Part shown: positions 13,377 through 39,154 of the stretch, piece by piece
Layout: every line of letters starts with the position of its first letter
Numbering within the stretch: position 1 is the stretch's first letter
Assembly (NCBI GenBank): GCA_003342895.1
Contig: PTFA01000011.1
Coordinates: forward strand, 5,139,784-5,203,783
Direction: 5' to 3'
From: Casuarius casuarius
Taxonomy: Eukaryota > Chordata > Aves > Casuariiformes > Casuariidae
Length of the DNA: 64,000 nucleotides
Position numbers and translations under genes: made by a program
Notes under the pieces: generated by a model
What the model saw: the letters and a program-made list of their open reading frames with translations, nothing else
What the model was told of the DNA's origin: nothing
The model's database searches: none

Positions 13377-14378
13377 CACATCATAAACAAANTATGATAC
13401 GAATCATAATTTGTAATGTAAAACATTACAAAATTTGGACTAATCCCAACGGACTGAGTGTATTCTCTTGCAGTTTGTCTGGAAAGTTTTCCTCCCACCA
13501 TTTATTCTATATAAACTTTATGTACATTAAACTACATTAGCAAGGCTGCAAATTAAATGTCTTTGAATATTTTATCTAAGGCAACCTCAAATAATTTAAA
13601 AAAATGCATTTGATGTGTTTATGAAAGATTGTCAAAGATGCTGAGAGCATTAGCTGAAGCCTTTTAAATTATAGTTTCTGAAACTCTAAATGAGTTTTCA
13701 TTAAAATGGAAGCTTTCCATATGAACATATCAATTTCATTTTGAAAAAGAGCTGAAATAAAGCAATTTGTTAAATTTTATTCCAAAATTGTTGAAAGCAA
13801 ATGTTATCATTTTGGTTTTAATTTTAAAATGGCTTTACNTCTGAAAAGCTCTCATCAGTTCTGTTGGTCAAAAATTTAAATCTGAATATAATTGGGATAT
13901 ATCATCCTGTTCTTCCCTTCTGTGACATGTAATGAGGGAGGACTATGGAGTAGAGGCAGGAGGCACAGAGTAGATGAGGAAAGCAGCTGAACTCATCCGA
14001 AGACAATTGTTATGCCGCAGGGAGAAGCAGGGGGAAAAAAAAAGAGAGAGAATCCTCATTATTCAGTACATTTTCCATGACTTTNAATTCATCCTTGTCC
14101 CAAGTTTCCAATAAAATTGAGCAATGGGCAAAAATATTAATCAGTCTCCCAGAATGTGATTTCAATTGTCACCTATTACACTTGTCTCAGACTTCCCTAG
14201 AGAGGCATAGGCATATGAGGCACTTATTTGCCTCTGGCTGTAAATCATGTGAAGTTGACAGTACCTTATAATAAGTGTCTAGACTACAGACATTTTTTTT
14301 GGTATTCATTCTAATTAAGTTAATTGTAAAGAGTCAGAGATGAGGTCACATAAAGAATATATGGTAAAATACATACTT
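13377..14378. other. Spacer between the inverted arms, no gene
   Basis: About 1 kb of AT-rich sequence without a credible open reading frame. It includes a small 10-bp hairpin (TTTGTAATGT at 13,410 with ACATTACAAA at 13,423) and an A/G-rich stretch near 14,030-14,050. There is no transposase remnant, so if the arms are terminal inverted repeats the element would be non-autonomous. Confidence 0.6.
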
Positions 14379-14532
14379 TCATTATGTGGAGTAAGGAGGG
14401 TGAAGATGTTCATGAGGATGGTCTTCTAGAGCAGAAATTTTCCTGTGATCCATCAAGAGATGGAGAGGGGACTAAACTCAGACCATGAAATACATCATCC
14501 TAGGAAAATATAGAAGATGTATATTGTTCAAA
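14379..14532 (-). repeat. Right arm of a long inverted repeat (154 bp)
   Basis: Reverse-complement partner of 13,223-13,376. The best block, 14,390-14,532, matches at 142 of 143 positions. High identity in otherwise freely diverging intergenic DNA implies a fairly recent inverted duplication, or gene conversion that keeps the arms alike. Confidence 0.9.
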
Positions 14533-17500
14533 GAAAGTGTCAGCTATAATGTTGAAGGCATATTACTCTGATAAACAGCAATAGAAGGATGTTTTGATCC
14601 TTTCAGGATATTTGACTTCTAGAAGAAAATTTCTGAAATCCTTTCAAAAGACTGTTAGGCTAATCTTAAATTCCCACTCTGGAAATTCAAAAAGTATTTT
14701 TGCTTTTGGAGGTGTGTGAAGTGAAAAGAAGCTTTCAAAAAAAAAAATTCAGAGATTTGCTCATTTCTAATGTTTAATACTCAAAGGCATAGAATAAACC
14801 CAATTTCTGAAAAAAGTTATGTTCAGTATACTTACGCACTTTAGGTAGGGGAAAGCTTGTACTGCTAGTCAGATTCCAGTCACTCTGACAGATCTTGTTG
14901 TCTTTAATAGCAAATGGATTAATTCATAGAAACCCTGCAGAGGTTAGATGATGTGGTCTTAGGCTATATGTAATGTTGATGAATTTCAATATCAGGTTAC
15001 TAGATATTTGGATGGCAGATCTGGTATATATTATGGTTCCAAGGCACTTTCGGGGGAGGTTATTACTAATTCAGGGCTCTGAGTTAACAGCTCTGTCCTG
15101 GCAAGCTTTCTCTGGTAGTTCTGATTTGTTTGCTGCACTTTCTTTGCAACAGTGTGCTTACACTCGTTTGTTTACTTTTTTTTTTTCCTTCTTCCAGCTT
15201 AGTGTCACTTTGAGGTATAAAGGGGCATTTCTGTAACATTACAAAACTAGAGCTGGTCATTCCTGCTTTGAAATTTTAAATAAAAATAACTTTTGACTAA
15301 CTGTACATTTTGGGAGAAATTGTTTTCCTAATGAAAATATAAACTGAGAAGCAGAGGGTGCATAAATGTTTTATTTATAGTAAAGCAAGTTTACACCTTT
15401 TGGGGGAATGTGAAGGGACCTTAAAATACAAGTAATTGTAACACATTTGTATGCTATGGTGCCTGTTAAATGTTAGCATTTTCCACATCTCACATCACTA
15501 TCCAGTAGATCAAAAAAAATTGTCTCCAACTGCTACTTGTTTGCCCACATACTGCATTTAGAGTTCTATCCTTTTTAAGAAGCTGTCATACACTCCAAGT
15601 CTTGACAGGTGATACCAAATTGCAATATTTGATCCTTATAAAACTATTCTGTTTTGTATTTTTTTTTTATTTTAACCAAGTTTTAGTAAAGGTGTACTTT
15701 ATCGTATGGACTAATGATCCGGTCTTTTGAAGGTACTTTTTTGCAGTTGGACACGTTTCCTCTTTGAACTTGGCATTTCATTGGAAATGCAGAACTGCCC
15801 ATCATACATAAATGCGGTTAAGCATTAGATTTCAACAGTGTGATGTGACTCTGGAAGTGTCAGCTGATTTTGAATCTGAAAACATTAAGAAATATGACTT
15901 GTGACTGCAGAATTTTGATTCATAATTGTCAGCTCAGAAAGGTTAGATGCAGCTAGATAATGAAATTAAATATTAGAAACTTTTTGCTGCTTTGCCAAGG
16001 TGAGGGGAGTTTGCAACTCTTTTTTGTTTTTTTTTTTTTGTTTTTTTTTTTAGAAATTTAGTACTTTGAAGCTGCAAGGTAAAGTTGAATCTGCAAGATT
16101 CACAGTACTATTTATGCTGTATTCAGGATTTAGAAAAGCTTTGTGAAAGCAAGGTGTCTCTTAATATAAAAGAGAAAACAAGCAAAGAATTAATGGTCGG
16201 GGTACTGTAGTAATAGCCCTGATCGCACGATAAAAGCTTCCTAGTATTACAAGCACCCTTTCTGAAATGACATAAGAAAACTGAAAGAAGTTGCTTGGAC
16301 AGAAGTGAGAGTACCCACTGAGAAGTTAGGTTGTTAAAAGTAAAACTGAATGGATTTAAATTCATGCCTTCAGGTATATGAAAATGTTTTTCTGTGTGGA
16401 AAAAGTCTAATTTTTCAAATGATAAAATTGGGGATGGGGGGAGAAGAAAAGACTTTTGCCACTGAAAAGGATGTTGGATGAGGTTCCTGAGTGAACTGAG
16501 TCAACTGTAATACATCAGAGCTTTATACCTGGCCTTTAACAACTATTGAATCAGTAGTAGTAGTAGTAATATGTTCATGTTTTAAAGATGTTAACTATAA
16601 CTTTTTCTTTCTTTTTTTTTTTTCTTTCTTTTTTTTTCTTTTTTTTAACACATATTTTGCTAAATATATACCTGGTATAGATCCCCTGCTTGGGCCAAAT
16701 CATAACTTTACAACCTGATTCTACGCCACTTTTCACTTGAGGTACACTGGAATGAACTTGGACGAATGCCATAAAGTGTCAAAGTCTTTCTCTAGAAGTT
16801 TATATGCAACATGTAAAATTTTGAGAAGTGTCAGTTTGATTGGGAGCATGAAGTAAACCAGTGGAACTTGCATATCTATATTATTTAAGTTCGTAAATCT
16901 TAACCTGTAAGCTTAAACATATTTTATGATGTTCCCTGTATGGGGAGCTACTAACAACTATCAGGCTGTTCTCTGAGAACCGTGGGAACACCATCTTTCT
17001 CTTCACATAACAGATCATGTCTGCGCTCTGCATTCAGAGGGTCTTTTCCTGCGAGATGATCTAATGTAAGGACAGGTGGTTCAGAGAAACAAATAATCTT
17101 ACATTCTTTTTGATCTTTATCAAGTAGGCCCACTTCATCTAAATCGGGCTTTAAGGCTATTGTTTGCTCTAATGCAATTACACATGTTTTTTACTCAGAC
17201 TCCAGTGAGCCAGACTTTGGCAGCAAGACCTGATAAGCCTTCTGTATGTTTTTAAAAGTGAACTGTATTGTGCTGGTTCCTGGGAAAGTGACTTCCTTGA
17301 AAATGTTTAATCCTCCCTCCCCATCATTTGTGGATGAAACTGTCCGTGGCATACACTGACACTTAGTCAATTTATGTGTCTTAACCAAGAAAGATGTTTT
17401 TTCCTGTGCACAGTGTAATGCACTTAGAAATGTCTTTTTTATTTATAGTGTGTGAAGTAAGCCATAATATCTATGATATTTCTCTGTCTTTTTGGTATTT

Positions 17501-20500
17501 TAAAGACCACACGAGCACAGTAATTTTAGTTAAAGATCTTTCTAGATAGTAAAAATAAGGGGAAGACTTGTATAAAAGTGCAGATCTTCAGAGAAGCTGT
17601 GAACTACTGAAAATAGAAAAATCTTGCAAAGATGTAGTTATAACATCTGCTATAGTATCACTACTGCTTATTTGCATCCAGGTTACTGTTTCTGAGTAAT
17701 TATGCTGGTGTATTTAATGCTTCTGTTACAAGATGTGGTGAAACCTATCATAGGCTTCCCTTTTTTGGTGATGCTTAGTACTTCCAGACCCACCTGCACA
17801 CCACCTGCAGTTGGGGCTGTTCACTCTCTAAAGACAAGTCCTTGAAAAAGATGGTGTGCTTGTGCTGCTCCTCAGCATCACAAGCCTCTGTGCTTAAGAG
17901 GCACCGGGGCTAAGGTTGCTGTGGGATTCATAGACCAGCTCTCTAGCATAGCTGATGTAGTGCTGTTAGAGGATTTCTGCCTGTGAGCTGTTAGTTACAA
18001 GGCCAGGAGAAAGCCCAGAGGCCCAAGCATGCAGCATTGACTAGGCAGAGCTTGGGTACTTCATGTGGAAGTTCAGTTATGACCGGTTCCTCATGATGAT
18101 TCCTCCTGAGCAGTGCAGAGTATGCCAGAAGTAAAATGAACTAAGAAAATACTTTACAGAGAGGAATGATATAAATTAAAGCCCCAGTAGAGCTGGAACT
18201 CTTTGGAAATCTGGAATACAGCTGGAGTGTATTGAGTGTAAAATACTCAAGCACAGTTTCATTGTGTACCTGCCTAAGATTGTTGCCTGAGAAATAGAAG
18301 TCAGAGGGTAGTTTTCTTTTTCCCTTTATTTTATAGCTTTTACTCAACTCAGGAGATGAAAACTAACCATGAAAATATGCAGTTGAAATGTGAGGAGTTT
18401 GACATAAAAATGAAACATATGATGGCAGGATTTTTAAATACAAAAAATATTTCTCTATTTGAATACAAAAGCGATTACAAAGAAAAGGTGAAAACACAGA
18501 AAGATTTACAGCTGATATAAAGTGAAAGTGTCAGGTAGCAGTTTGGAGGCACCAGCTATTGGAAAACCTAATCAGATTGTTTGATATTTTTCAGCTCAAA
18601 AAGATTGGTAAAGCTCATTGTGCAAAAATGTCCAGTGGGGACAGGATACACATTGCAATAGTATCAGAAATAGAAAGAGTTAAGGATTCCCCCTCCCCTC
18701 ACTGTGTGCAGTAAAAATCAAACTGAAAGTTACTTTTGCAAGGAACCAGAGGTTCTTTGTGATGTATTAATGATATACACATATCTCCTCCAGAGTGCAA
18801 ATGTACTTGTGAACAATCATTTGAGAGGGACATGTTGCAGCCTTAGAAGTATCATAGTGACTATTCTTGTAGAGGCTTCTCGGTCTTTGAAAAAGCCTTA
18901 TCTTTGCAATTTTGCTCTAGCATAGAATTTCCTATGTGTTCTCAAAGGGACATGAATAGTTAAGGCAGGCAGGCTGTACAGGTAGATACCACCTCTAATA
19001 GAAAACATCAGTTATTAGTGTTTTCTCATTTGGATATCTGTCCATATTTACACTTGGTCTATGTGTGACTCTAAGCAGTTGTCTCCAGCCAGTATATATT
19101 ATCTAGAGGAAAGTCTTGGAGCGACATGGAAAGGATGGGAATGAACGATGCTACTAACACCTGCATCCTACCTGGTGTCCTTTGCAATGATGTAGCACTT
19201 GGAAAGGTGAGGATAAAACTACTGTTGATCAGCCATAGAATCATCTTTTGGGCATGGAGATGCTGTGCTTCTGTGGAGCATAACAATGGTGCTTTCCCTG
19301 GCTGTCTCATAGCAAATCCTAACAGTCTTAGCTATCTCTAAGCTGGTAAAAACATGTGCAGAGACTCTTCTGCCGTGAAAACAGATACCTTAATTCTGTC
19401 TAAATGAAAAGTTAAAGGATTTGAAGGCTTTCTTCAGTCTTTTGGGATCCAATTAGAAAAGATTTAGGGGACTGATCCTTTGATCAGTCTCTTGACTGAC
19501 ATAAGGTAGAAATTGAAGGTAACGTAAGGGAAAAATTGAAGGTGGGCTCTGAGGATGACCTTATCCATAATGGATAGTGTAAAAAGGGCTCAGTCTTAAA
19601 AATTTCCGTGTTCCCCGGTTCTGCTAGTAGCAGTAATAGCCACTAGAAGGGCCAGCTTCAGTCAAGGATCCCAGAGGGAGCAGATGGGCTCAAAATGCTT
19701 TACAGTGACATATGCTGACATCATATCACAATCCAGCTGGAGAATGAGATCTGTGTCTCGAGGGAGAAACCCCCCCACTGAATTTTTGAGGACACTTGTA
19801 GGGAAGGGAGAATCTTCTTCAGTCAGTGGATGCAGATCTGAAATTGCTGCCAGAAACCATCAGTTGAACTAGAAGTCTCTCATTTTCGAGTGTTAGAAGA
19901 CAGTCCAGAAATGAAGGAAGAGCGGCCTCTATGTCTGACAAGAATATCCACATATAGGGAATATCTGGTCCACCTGAGTGCATCCAGTGAAGCCTTTCTT
20001 ATTGACAAAGCTGTCTCTCACCAAGAAAGGGCACATTCATTCAATTTCCTTAAGCTGTCCAAACTTCAGATGTTGAGTGTTGAGATTCAAATGAAGGTTG
20101 GGTTTTATAAGGAAAANTATAATTAATACAGTCCTGTCCTGACCTTCTAGAAACTGGCCAAAGAATACAGTTTGGAGGGAAGACAGATACAGGTGATCTA
20201 ATGAAGTGAGGAGAAATACTTCTGCTCTAAGGCTATTCTTTCCCAATAGATGAGCTGGCATTCCTNGCTGATTTCTGTGGAGAAAAAAATTGGCTTGGGA
20301 AGCGTTTGCAGTCTGGAGAGGTAAAGATTTAAAAAATGTCATCTTAGGTCTCCCATTTGTGGTCTACCAGCCTGGAATATCTTAGGTCTCCTTTGAGTGT
20401 AGTCAGAAGAGAGAAGCTGGTGTTAATTCAATCCGAATTCTCTAATCCCAAAGTCTGACAGCATCTTGACAAAGGAGAGGAGCACTGTATCATCCTTTTG

Positions 20501-23500
20501 CTTATGATTAATACATTTTCATGGCCAGAATGGAGTGTCCCTGGAGAAACACTTGGCACAAGTTCCTGAGATATCAGTAGGACGGTATGTAAACAGAACT
20601 TCTCAGATCCCTGTGATCCCAAACCTATCTGCATAGGAGCTGGGATAAGAAGAGCAAACACTGGCAACATCCTTCTGCTATCAGAATTTAAAACTGACCA
20701 TGAAATTACAATCTACAGAGGCATATCATTACTTCGGATACCTCAAACAGTCTGAAGTCTAACGAAATAGTCGAATGTGGCTAGCATATCAGGACTTTAC
20801 CACCAAGTGATTCTTCTTGGCAGAACAGAAGGTATAACAAGACTTAGCACTGTAACCACAGTGGGTTGTAACAAAATAAGCTTCTGCCTTGTTAAAAGTG
20901 CTCTGTTATTCTGTCTGATCAGTGTGAAGCTTGTCAAATATCTAGTGTTGGTAAAAGAGGCTAGCTATTCAGGATCCTCAAAAATGCTGCCAAATAACTT
21001 TTATTTTTGACCAAATACATCTAAATACTTGTAATCAGGAAAAAGAAAGAAAAATAGTGAAGTTGTTAGTTGTAGTGAGTAGTAGTCAATCAATAAGTTA
21101 GATTAGAAAAATAAGAATCGTAATCACTCAGCAATATGAAATATAACACTAAATAGTAGTGGCNTGAGAAACTCATGGGAAGATATCTGTGAGAGCAGCA
21201 TCGTTTATCAGCAGAGTAGTCAGAGAAGGCTGCTGCAGAGTATCACGTGATACAGAACAGGTTCCTGGGAGACAGACATCTCTCAAAGTTGCCATCAAGG
21301 TTCCTATTTACCACCTGGAGGTCCCATACTGTTCCTCCAAGGTTATTGCAGATTATCCTTTTCCCTTCCTCTCTTCAGGGGGAAGTTACACGGGAGACCC
21401 TTTTGCAGATGCCTAGGCATCATTCCCAGGATGGGGAGTGGGGAATACTCAGTCTACCCTTGTTCTTATGGAAGAGCAACTACCTATCTGTCTNTCTGAC
21501 AGTGTCATCTGCAAAGGTGGGGCAAGTGTTAACTGATGCCCCATGACTTGCACATTGCCAGGCACTGGGCTCTGAATTAAGTGTCTGCTGCAAAATAAGA
21601 ATCGTCAGGGCAAGCAGGACAGGGCCCTNGGCCTCTGTACACTTCAGAAACTTGAGTCACAATCCCCACTACTTCCTTGAGTGTAAGAGGAAGGGCCCAG
21701 GGAGCAATAAGATCATTGCGTAGCTAAATGAAATCTTTGGGCATGCTCAAAAGAAATCCCAAATGGCTTTGTACTGTGATTGGAGGATAAGTTCAATGCC
21801 TAGCATGTGCTTTTCCTCAGTGTGAACTTCTATGGGTCAGTACTGCTTCNTGAACCTACTGTCATCTCCTCTAGTGATCGTTGTAGTTCAGGAAAACTTG
21901 AGCAACTACACCAAATTACATAAGTCTCCTGACTTCAGGAAGAACTGGAAATCTGGAAGCAAACTCCATTTTGCACGTGGAGACAGTCTACAAGTTCTTT
22001 GCAGCTAGCAACCAGTTTGCAGTAGAAATCTTACTGGTTGGGATCTCAGGGAAAATAATTGCCAGGGACAGGGCTGGAAAGTTCTTTCTGGTGTTCCTTT
22101 TTCTCCTGAGGCTTTGAAGTCCTAGCAGATATGTGGGCTGAAGCCTGACTTGGATGTGTCATGCTTCTTGCTGAGGGAGAAAAGGTCACCATAGGTGGAA
22201 ATGTTTAAAATAATTGTTGCTGAATTTCCACAGAATTCAATAAAATTTTATACACTTTCAATTTTTTTGTAGCGTGCTGGTCAAGTGTGACTTCTGCCAT
22301 TGGAGCTTAACAAAATTATTTGGGTCAGATGAAGGACATACCATTGAAGAACAGTTTATATTCTGAAAGGTGTTATTGAGCAACATCAGCTATGTTGACT
22401 TTTGTGTTAGTTTCCTTCAGTGCCATGCTCTGATCTGAAAGTTATGTGGGCTCAAAAATACCTTCACCTGAATAAAATGCATGATTTAAGGCCAATTTCT
22501 CCTTCATTAGTTGATGTACTCATGAGTCCACACACTTTAACATATATGGAGCCAAGCCCAAAATAATATAGATGGCAGTTCATTAAATGACAGTATTTTG
22601 TTTAATAGTGCAATGATTATTTTAAATTTTTAGTATATTTTTCAATATTTAAGTGTAAATACAGGTAGTAATTATGAGCATTGAGCCATACCACTGCTAA
22701 AACACACAACCAGTTTGTCTTCTGCAGTAATTCTTCTGAAATGTTTCAACACCTACAAATAGAGCATTCCCAAAAAACACATTTGAAAGTGATGTCAAGC
22801 ATGCTACAGAATGGCTTGATTCGATACTAACCTTCCAAAATAACTGCTATATAATATCTCACATATCACACATCTGAGGTCAATGACATTAAAATCCTAG
22901 TTCAGACATTTTAACCATCTTGAAATACCAAAAAATCCTATTTGCCTATATATTACTATGGCATCAGGCTTACACAGAGAAAATAGTCATCTTTATGGGA
23001 AATAAATAAACAATTTGATTCAACCCTCTTTGTTTACAAAAAAAAAAAAAACCCATATCAGTTAGTTTTGCCTCCTAAAAATAAATGAAATGGCCCATCT
23101 CTAGAAATACCATAGAAAACAGAGGTCTTTATGTCATTAAGAAGGCTTTGAAAGCTTTCCAATGGGACCTAGATTAAAATCACTTAATATCCTCCTGAAC
23201 AAGAATAAGTTAAAGAACATTCTTTAAATTAAATGATGCTTTAAAAATAACAGAAAGATACTTCAAGTGTTTTAGTAGCTTTGAGGGCCGTCCATCATTG
23301 CTAGGTTGAGAGGCTGTGAGCCAAATACCTAACTGATGTCAATTTAGATTCAAAATTCGTAATAGTAGCTGTGAATATATATTTTGTGTCGCTATTCGAT
23401 CTTTCAGGACAAACATTTAGCACTTCATGCTTATGTAGAGCTTTCTGTTCAGAAACTTCCTCTTGGATACAGCCGTTCCATGTTACACATCTCTGATTTA

Positions 23501-23850
23501 AACTATCACTGCACCACCGCTGGGAATTAGGCTAATTTAGATTATTTTGCTATAGATTCTTGACTTTTGTAGACTTTCATTTGAGTTCTCAGACAGGTTG
23601 CCTTCCAGACAATTGCCTGGATGGGACTGTTGGGGCAGGTGTTAACTATGGAAACCTACTTAGTATTAAACGTACCCGTCTCACTGCTACTGACTTTGGA
23701 GACAGTACTTTGATAATTTTTTTTCAGGTTTTTGTTCTTCACAAAAGACCTAATTGAAAATATCTGTCAAATCATGTCTCTGGTTTCCCTCTTCTTTCCC
23801 CCCATTAATTGGATGTGTATTGTGTTTGTGTGGGAAGGAAGGAGGCTCTA
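14533..23850. other. Intergenic DNA upstream of POU1F1, no gene seen
   Basis: No coding exon recognised. Poly-T/pyrimidine tracts occur at 16,021-16,053 and 16,601-16,647, and a GTA triplet run at 16,553-16,569. A somewhat less AT-rich stretch at about 19.5-22.2 kb has many short overlapping frames but no domain or repeat I can name. Alternative first exons of Pit-1 (reported for some vertebrate isoforms) could be in this region, but I cannot identify one. Confidence 0.55.
16553..16647. repeat. GTA triplet run and polypyrimidine tract
   Basis: A short (AGT)n run at 16,553-16,569 is followed by a C/T tract from 16,601 to 16,647 consisting almost only of T with scattered C. Both are simple low-complexity sequence. 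Confidence 0.85.
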
Positions 23851-23858
23851 CAGCAATA

Positions 23859-23945
23859 CAGCAATATTGCTGAGAAAAGAACATTAAAATGGATAAAGGG
23901 ATTTCCTCGTGGTATAAATACCTGCACACGACCNCCCTGTGCTCT
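23859..23945 (+). promoter_or_regulatory. POU1F1: POU1F1 promoter: TATA box, Pit-1 site, palindrome
   Basis: A TATA box (TATAAATA, 23,913-23,920) lies about 155 bases before the start codon, which puts transcription initiation near 23,945 (inferred). Sixteen bases upstream of the TATA box, ATGGATAAA (23,889-23,897) fits the Pit-1 binding consensus ATGNATAWW. Mammalian POU1F1 promoters carry a proximal autoregulatory Pit-1 site in this place. A perfect 14-bp palindrome CAGCAATATTGCTG (23,859-23,872) lies just upstream and could bind a dimeric factor. The layout is what positive autoregulation of a pituitary gene predicts; no binding has been measured here. Confidence 0.75.
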
Positions 23946-24073
23946 GGAGCCCTTCTGTATATGTATATGCAAGTGAAAAGAACTGGAATAGAGTTTGTGC
24001 TGCTGTTAATCATGCAGGATCTGTTCTCTTAGAAAATAGGAGGTTACTCTCTGTCTTTCATCTGTTTGAGGGT

Positions 24074-36228
<12,155 letters not shown>

Positions 36229-38480
36229 AGCTTTCTCATGCATAGTTGTGGATTTCCATTTTGCTTTTCTGTATACTTTTTTAAGTACTTTGTTGCTTTA
36301 AAAAAAAATCAGTAAACCACTTGTTTTCTTTACAAGCTAGCCAGATTCAGATACAGTATATTGTGGAAAACTTGATTTTAATGTAAAAGATGGGAAACAA
36401 ATTAAATGCTACTGCATATATTTGAAGAGTTGGAGGCCACTGCTTAACTGTAAGGAACTTATTATGCATTACTCAACTAGAAATGTTTTACAAATTGCAA
36501 AAGTAGTATCCCTGTGCTAGACCTTTCTTGCATGTGTGGTACATTTAATGATTAATGGAGAATTCCATGTAGCTTAACCTAAATGTCAGGAAACAAATCT
36601 TTTGTGTTATATATGAAGAAAGGTTACCAAGGTTGGTATCAGTGGCTGTAGTTTTGAGAGAATTTTGCTTCTGCATGCTCATGTATGTGCTATATCTCCC
36701 CTCCCCCATGCTAGCTAGCTAACTTTTNTAAGATTGTAAGCCATTAGGCACATTGCAGGGGCCTGTCTCCAGCAGTAAACTTGGAGCTCACTAAGTTGAG
36801 CCTCAGTGAGAAATTAGAACTTTGAGGAACAGGAGAAGGTAAATAAGTAACATTAAACTAGCAGTGGTGACATTGCTGAAAATCTAGTTATGGCCAAGGG
36901 TGGAATATACTCACAGGATCTTGTGGGAATGTTGTCACGAGATCCCAGCGAGCCAGGAGAGCGGGCAGAGGAACGCTAACTGAGGACTGAAGTCTTTCTA
37001 AAGAATGGATAGCTACCAACTTGAAACAGATGTATACCTCTGAGTAAAGCATTTTAGGTAATAATTTTGTTGTATATATTGAGGATGAAGACATTAGAGA
37101 TGTGTCATAATTGCTGTCTTACTATTTATGGTAGAATAAGCTTACCACCACCGAAGTGTCAACACAGTTCCTAATGTGTGCTGTGTCTCAATATACCACT
37201 TGACTGCCTTAAATAGACACCAAGTAGAGTGACATTCCTTTTATTCTAGTTACCAAAGGCAATTGTTCTTAATTTTTTATATGTCTTAAGGTTTGATTTG
37301 GCTAGGTTTAGCTATAAAAATTAGGATACAATTTACCTTGTGTTAGCCTAAAATTCAGTGATTTGAAGCAAAAACCTAGAGATTTATCAGGGTTTTTATT
37401 ACTTAGGGCTTTCTCTGTGCTGTATTTTTCCTGATTAAATCCATGTGTGGACACACTTATACCAAAGATAGAGTGTATTAAGCAACAAAAAGAAGGCCCT
37501 TGTGCTCTGAAATAAGTATCCACACAAAGAACTTGTTGCACTGTGAACTCCCACTCTCTTACACCCCACTAACTAAAAATAATCCCTTATTTCCCATCTA
37601 GCCTAGAGAAAACAACAGGCAAAAAACAGTGCCAGAGCTCCACCTTTCAGAAAGGCAGACATTAAGGAACTAGATTAATGACTTTAGTACTCACCAGGGA
37701 TAGATTACCAAGCCATTTCATCAGCCCTGCTCATTGTTATTAAAATATCCCATTACCATATATGTATTTTAGACTGTTTTCCCAGGACTGAAATTAAGAG
37801 AGTACATAGAAATGGTAATCACCAGATAAATTTTATTTTTCCATAAAACAGACCTGATGATTTAGAAAATGTCTAGCTAACAGGCCCANGGAAAGCAAAG
37901 TGGTGTTATGTTCAAGATTGCTTTTAAACAGTGTGTGCAAGTTGAGTGTTCTCACTGTAGTGTATGTTAAATTATCTCTGACAGCTATTATAGTGACCAC
38001 AGGCATATTCAGCTATGGCAACTAGGCTCCTGGATTAAGAAAATACATTTTTATGGCTGAATTGCATTGTTATAGCCCCTTAATTTAGAAGAAGTCTTCA
38101 ATTTAATAATTCAAAGGGGAGAAATTATGCTATGTGTGCTCTTCAAACTGTTCTCGTCACTAGTATAGCTCGTTAGAGCAGAGTAAGACTAAGCATTAGA
38201 CTTCACCAGTCACATGCTGTATTGACAGATTACGAACTTTTCAAAAGGATGAAAGATAAATACAGTTTAAAAGATCAACATTCAATGAATGTGGTGACAT
38301 GCCTCTGTGTACCTCATTTTATGTAATCTATTGTTACNTATGTCAAAACTGCTGTCATATATAAATTTTATTTATATTCTAAGTTATTTTGTTGATTAAA
38401 AAAGGCTTCTTAAAATGTTATGAGCCTGTCCTTTCCCTGCTCCCCCAAATAAAGTATTCATATGCATATGGTATTCCAAG
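36229..38480 (+). other. POU1F1: Probable POU1F1 3' UTR with polyadenylation signals
   Basis: No further coding. ATTAAA at 36,401-36,406 is a possible proximal signal. AATAAA at 38,448-38,453 is the better one because it is canonical and is followed after about 35 bases by a GT-rich stretch (GTTTGTAGTTTGG). Using it gives a 3' UTR of about 2.2 kb. A short AGATTGTAAGCC...GGGGCCTGTCTC stretch at 36,731-36,772 resembles the tail of ancient MIR/L2-type elements, but is too short to be sure. Confidence 0.45.
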
Positions 38481-39154
38481 TAAGTTTGTAGTTTGGTAAT
38501 ACTTTATTTAGTTGTGTATCATGCTGATATGCCTATTGATTCTAGCATGCTGCAATAGTTACTTAATCCAACAGCAGACTTAGAGTTGTGATTTCCATTC
38601 TTCCAAAAAGTTGCAAAAGTGAAGGTTAATTTCAGAAGCGTGTTAAAATAAAATGAAAAGTGAAACATAATACAATGTCCTTGCAAAAGAATGACAAAAG
38701 GCTAAGTGGAGCAAGTGTCCACCATCTGAACACATCTAGCTGCTCCCATGGAAATCCTAACAAAGTAGAGCAGAATTCTTTTTTTTTTTAAAAAAAAAGC
38801 TGGATGCAATCAATTTAATATGTTGCAGCTGCAGCCTTCAGACTTAAGAGAAAGTGGTAATTTGGGTTCTTCTGTAGGAACAACTTTTTCACTGGGTAAC
38901 AGCTGCCAATTACTCTTGACTGGGGGAAGAAATCCTGGATAACTACTGAGGGGCAGACTGGTAAACCTGGCAGTAAAAGAGTTGAGGTGGCCTTTTGAAT
39001 TTGACTAACATGGGCTGCACTGTTCTTCCATGAGATGGTGTTTTTTCTTGCTCTTACTTTTCCCATGGTAACTTTAGGCAGTGAGTTAAAAGCAGAATAG
39101 AGGACAAAACCAAAGACATTATGCCAATATATATAGCTGGGGCTTCACCTGCCC

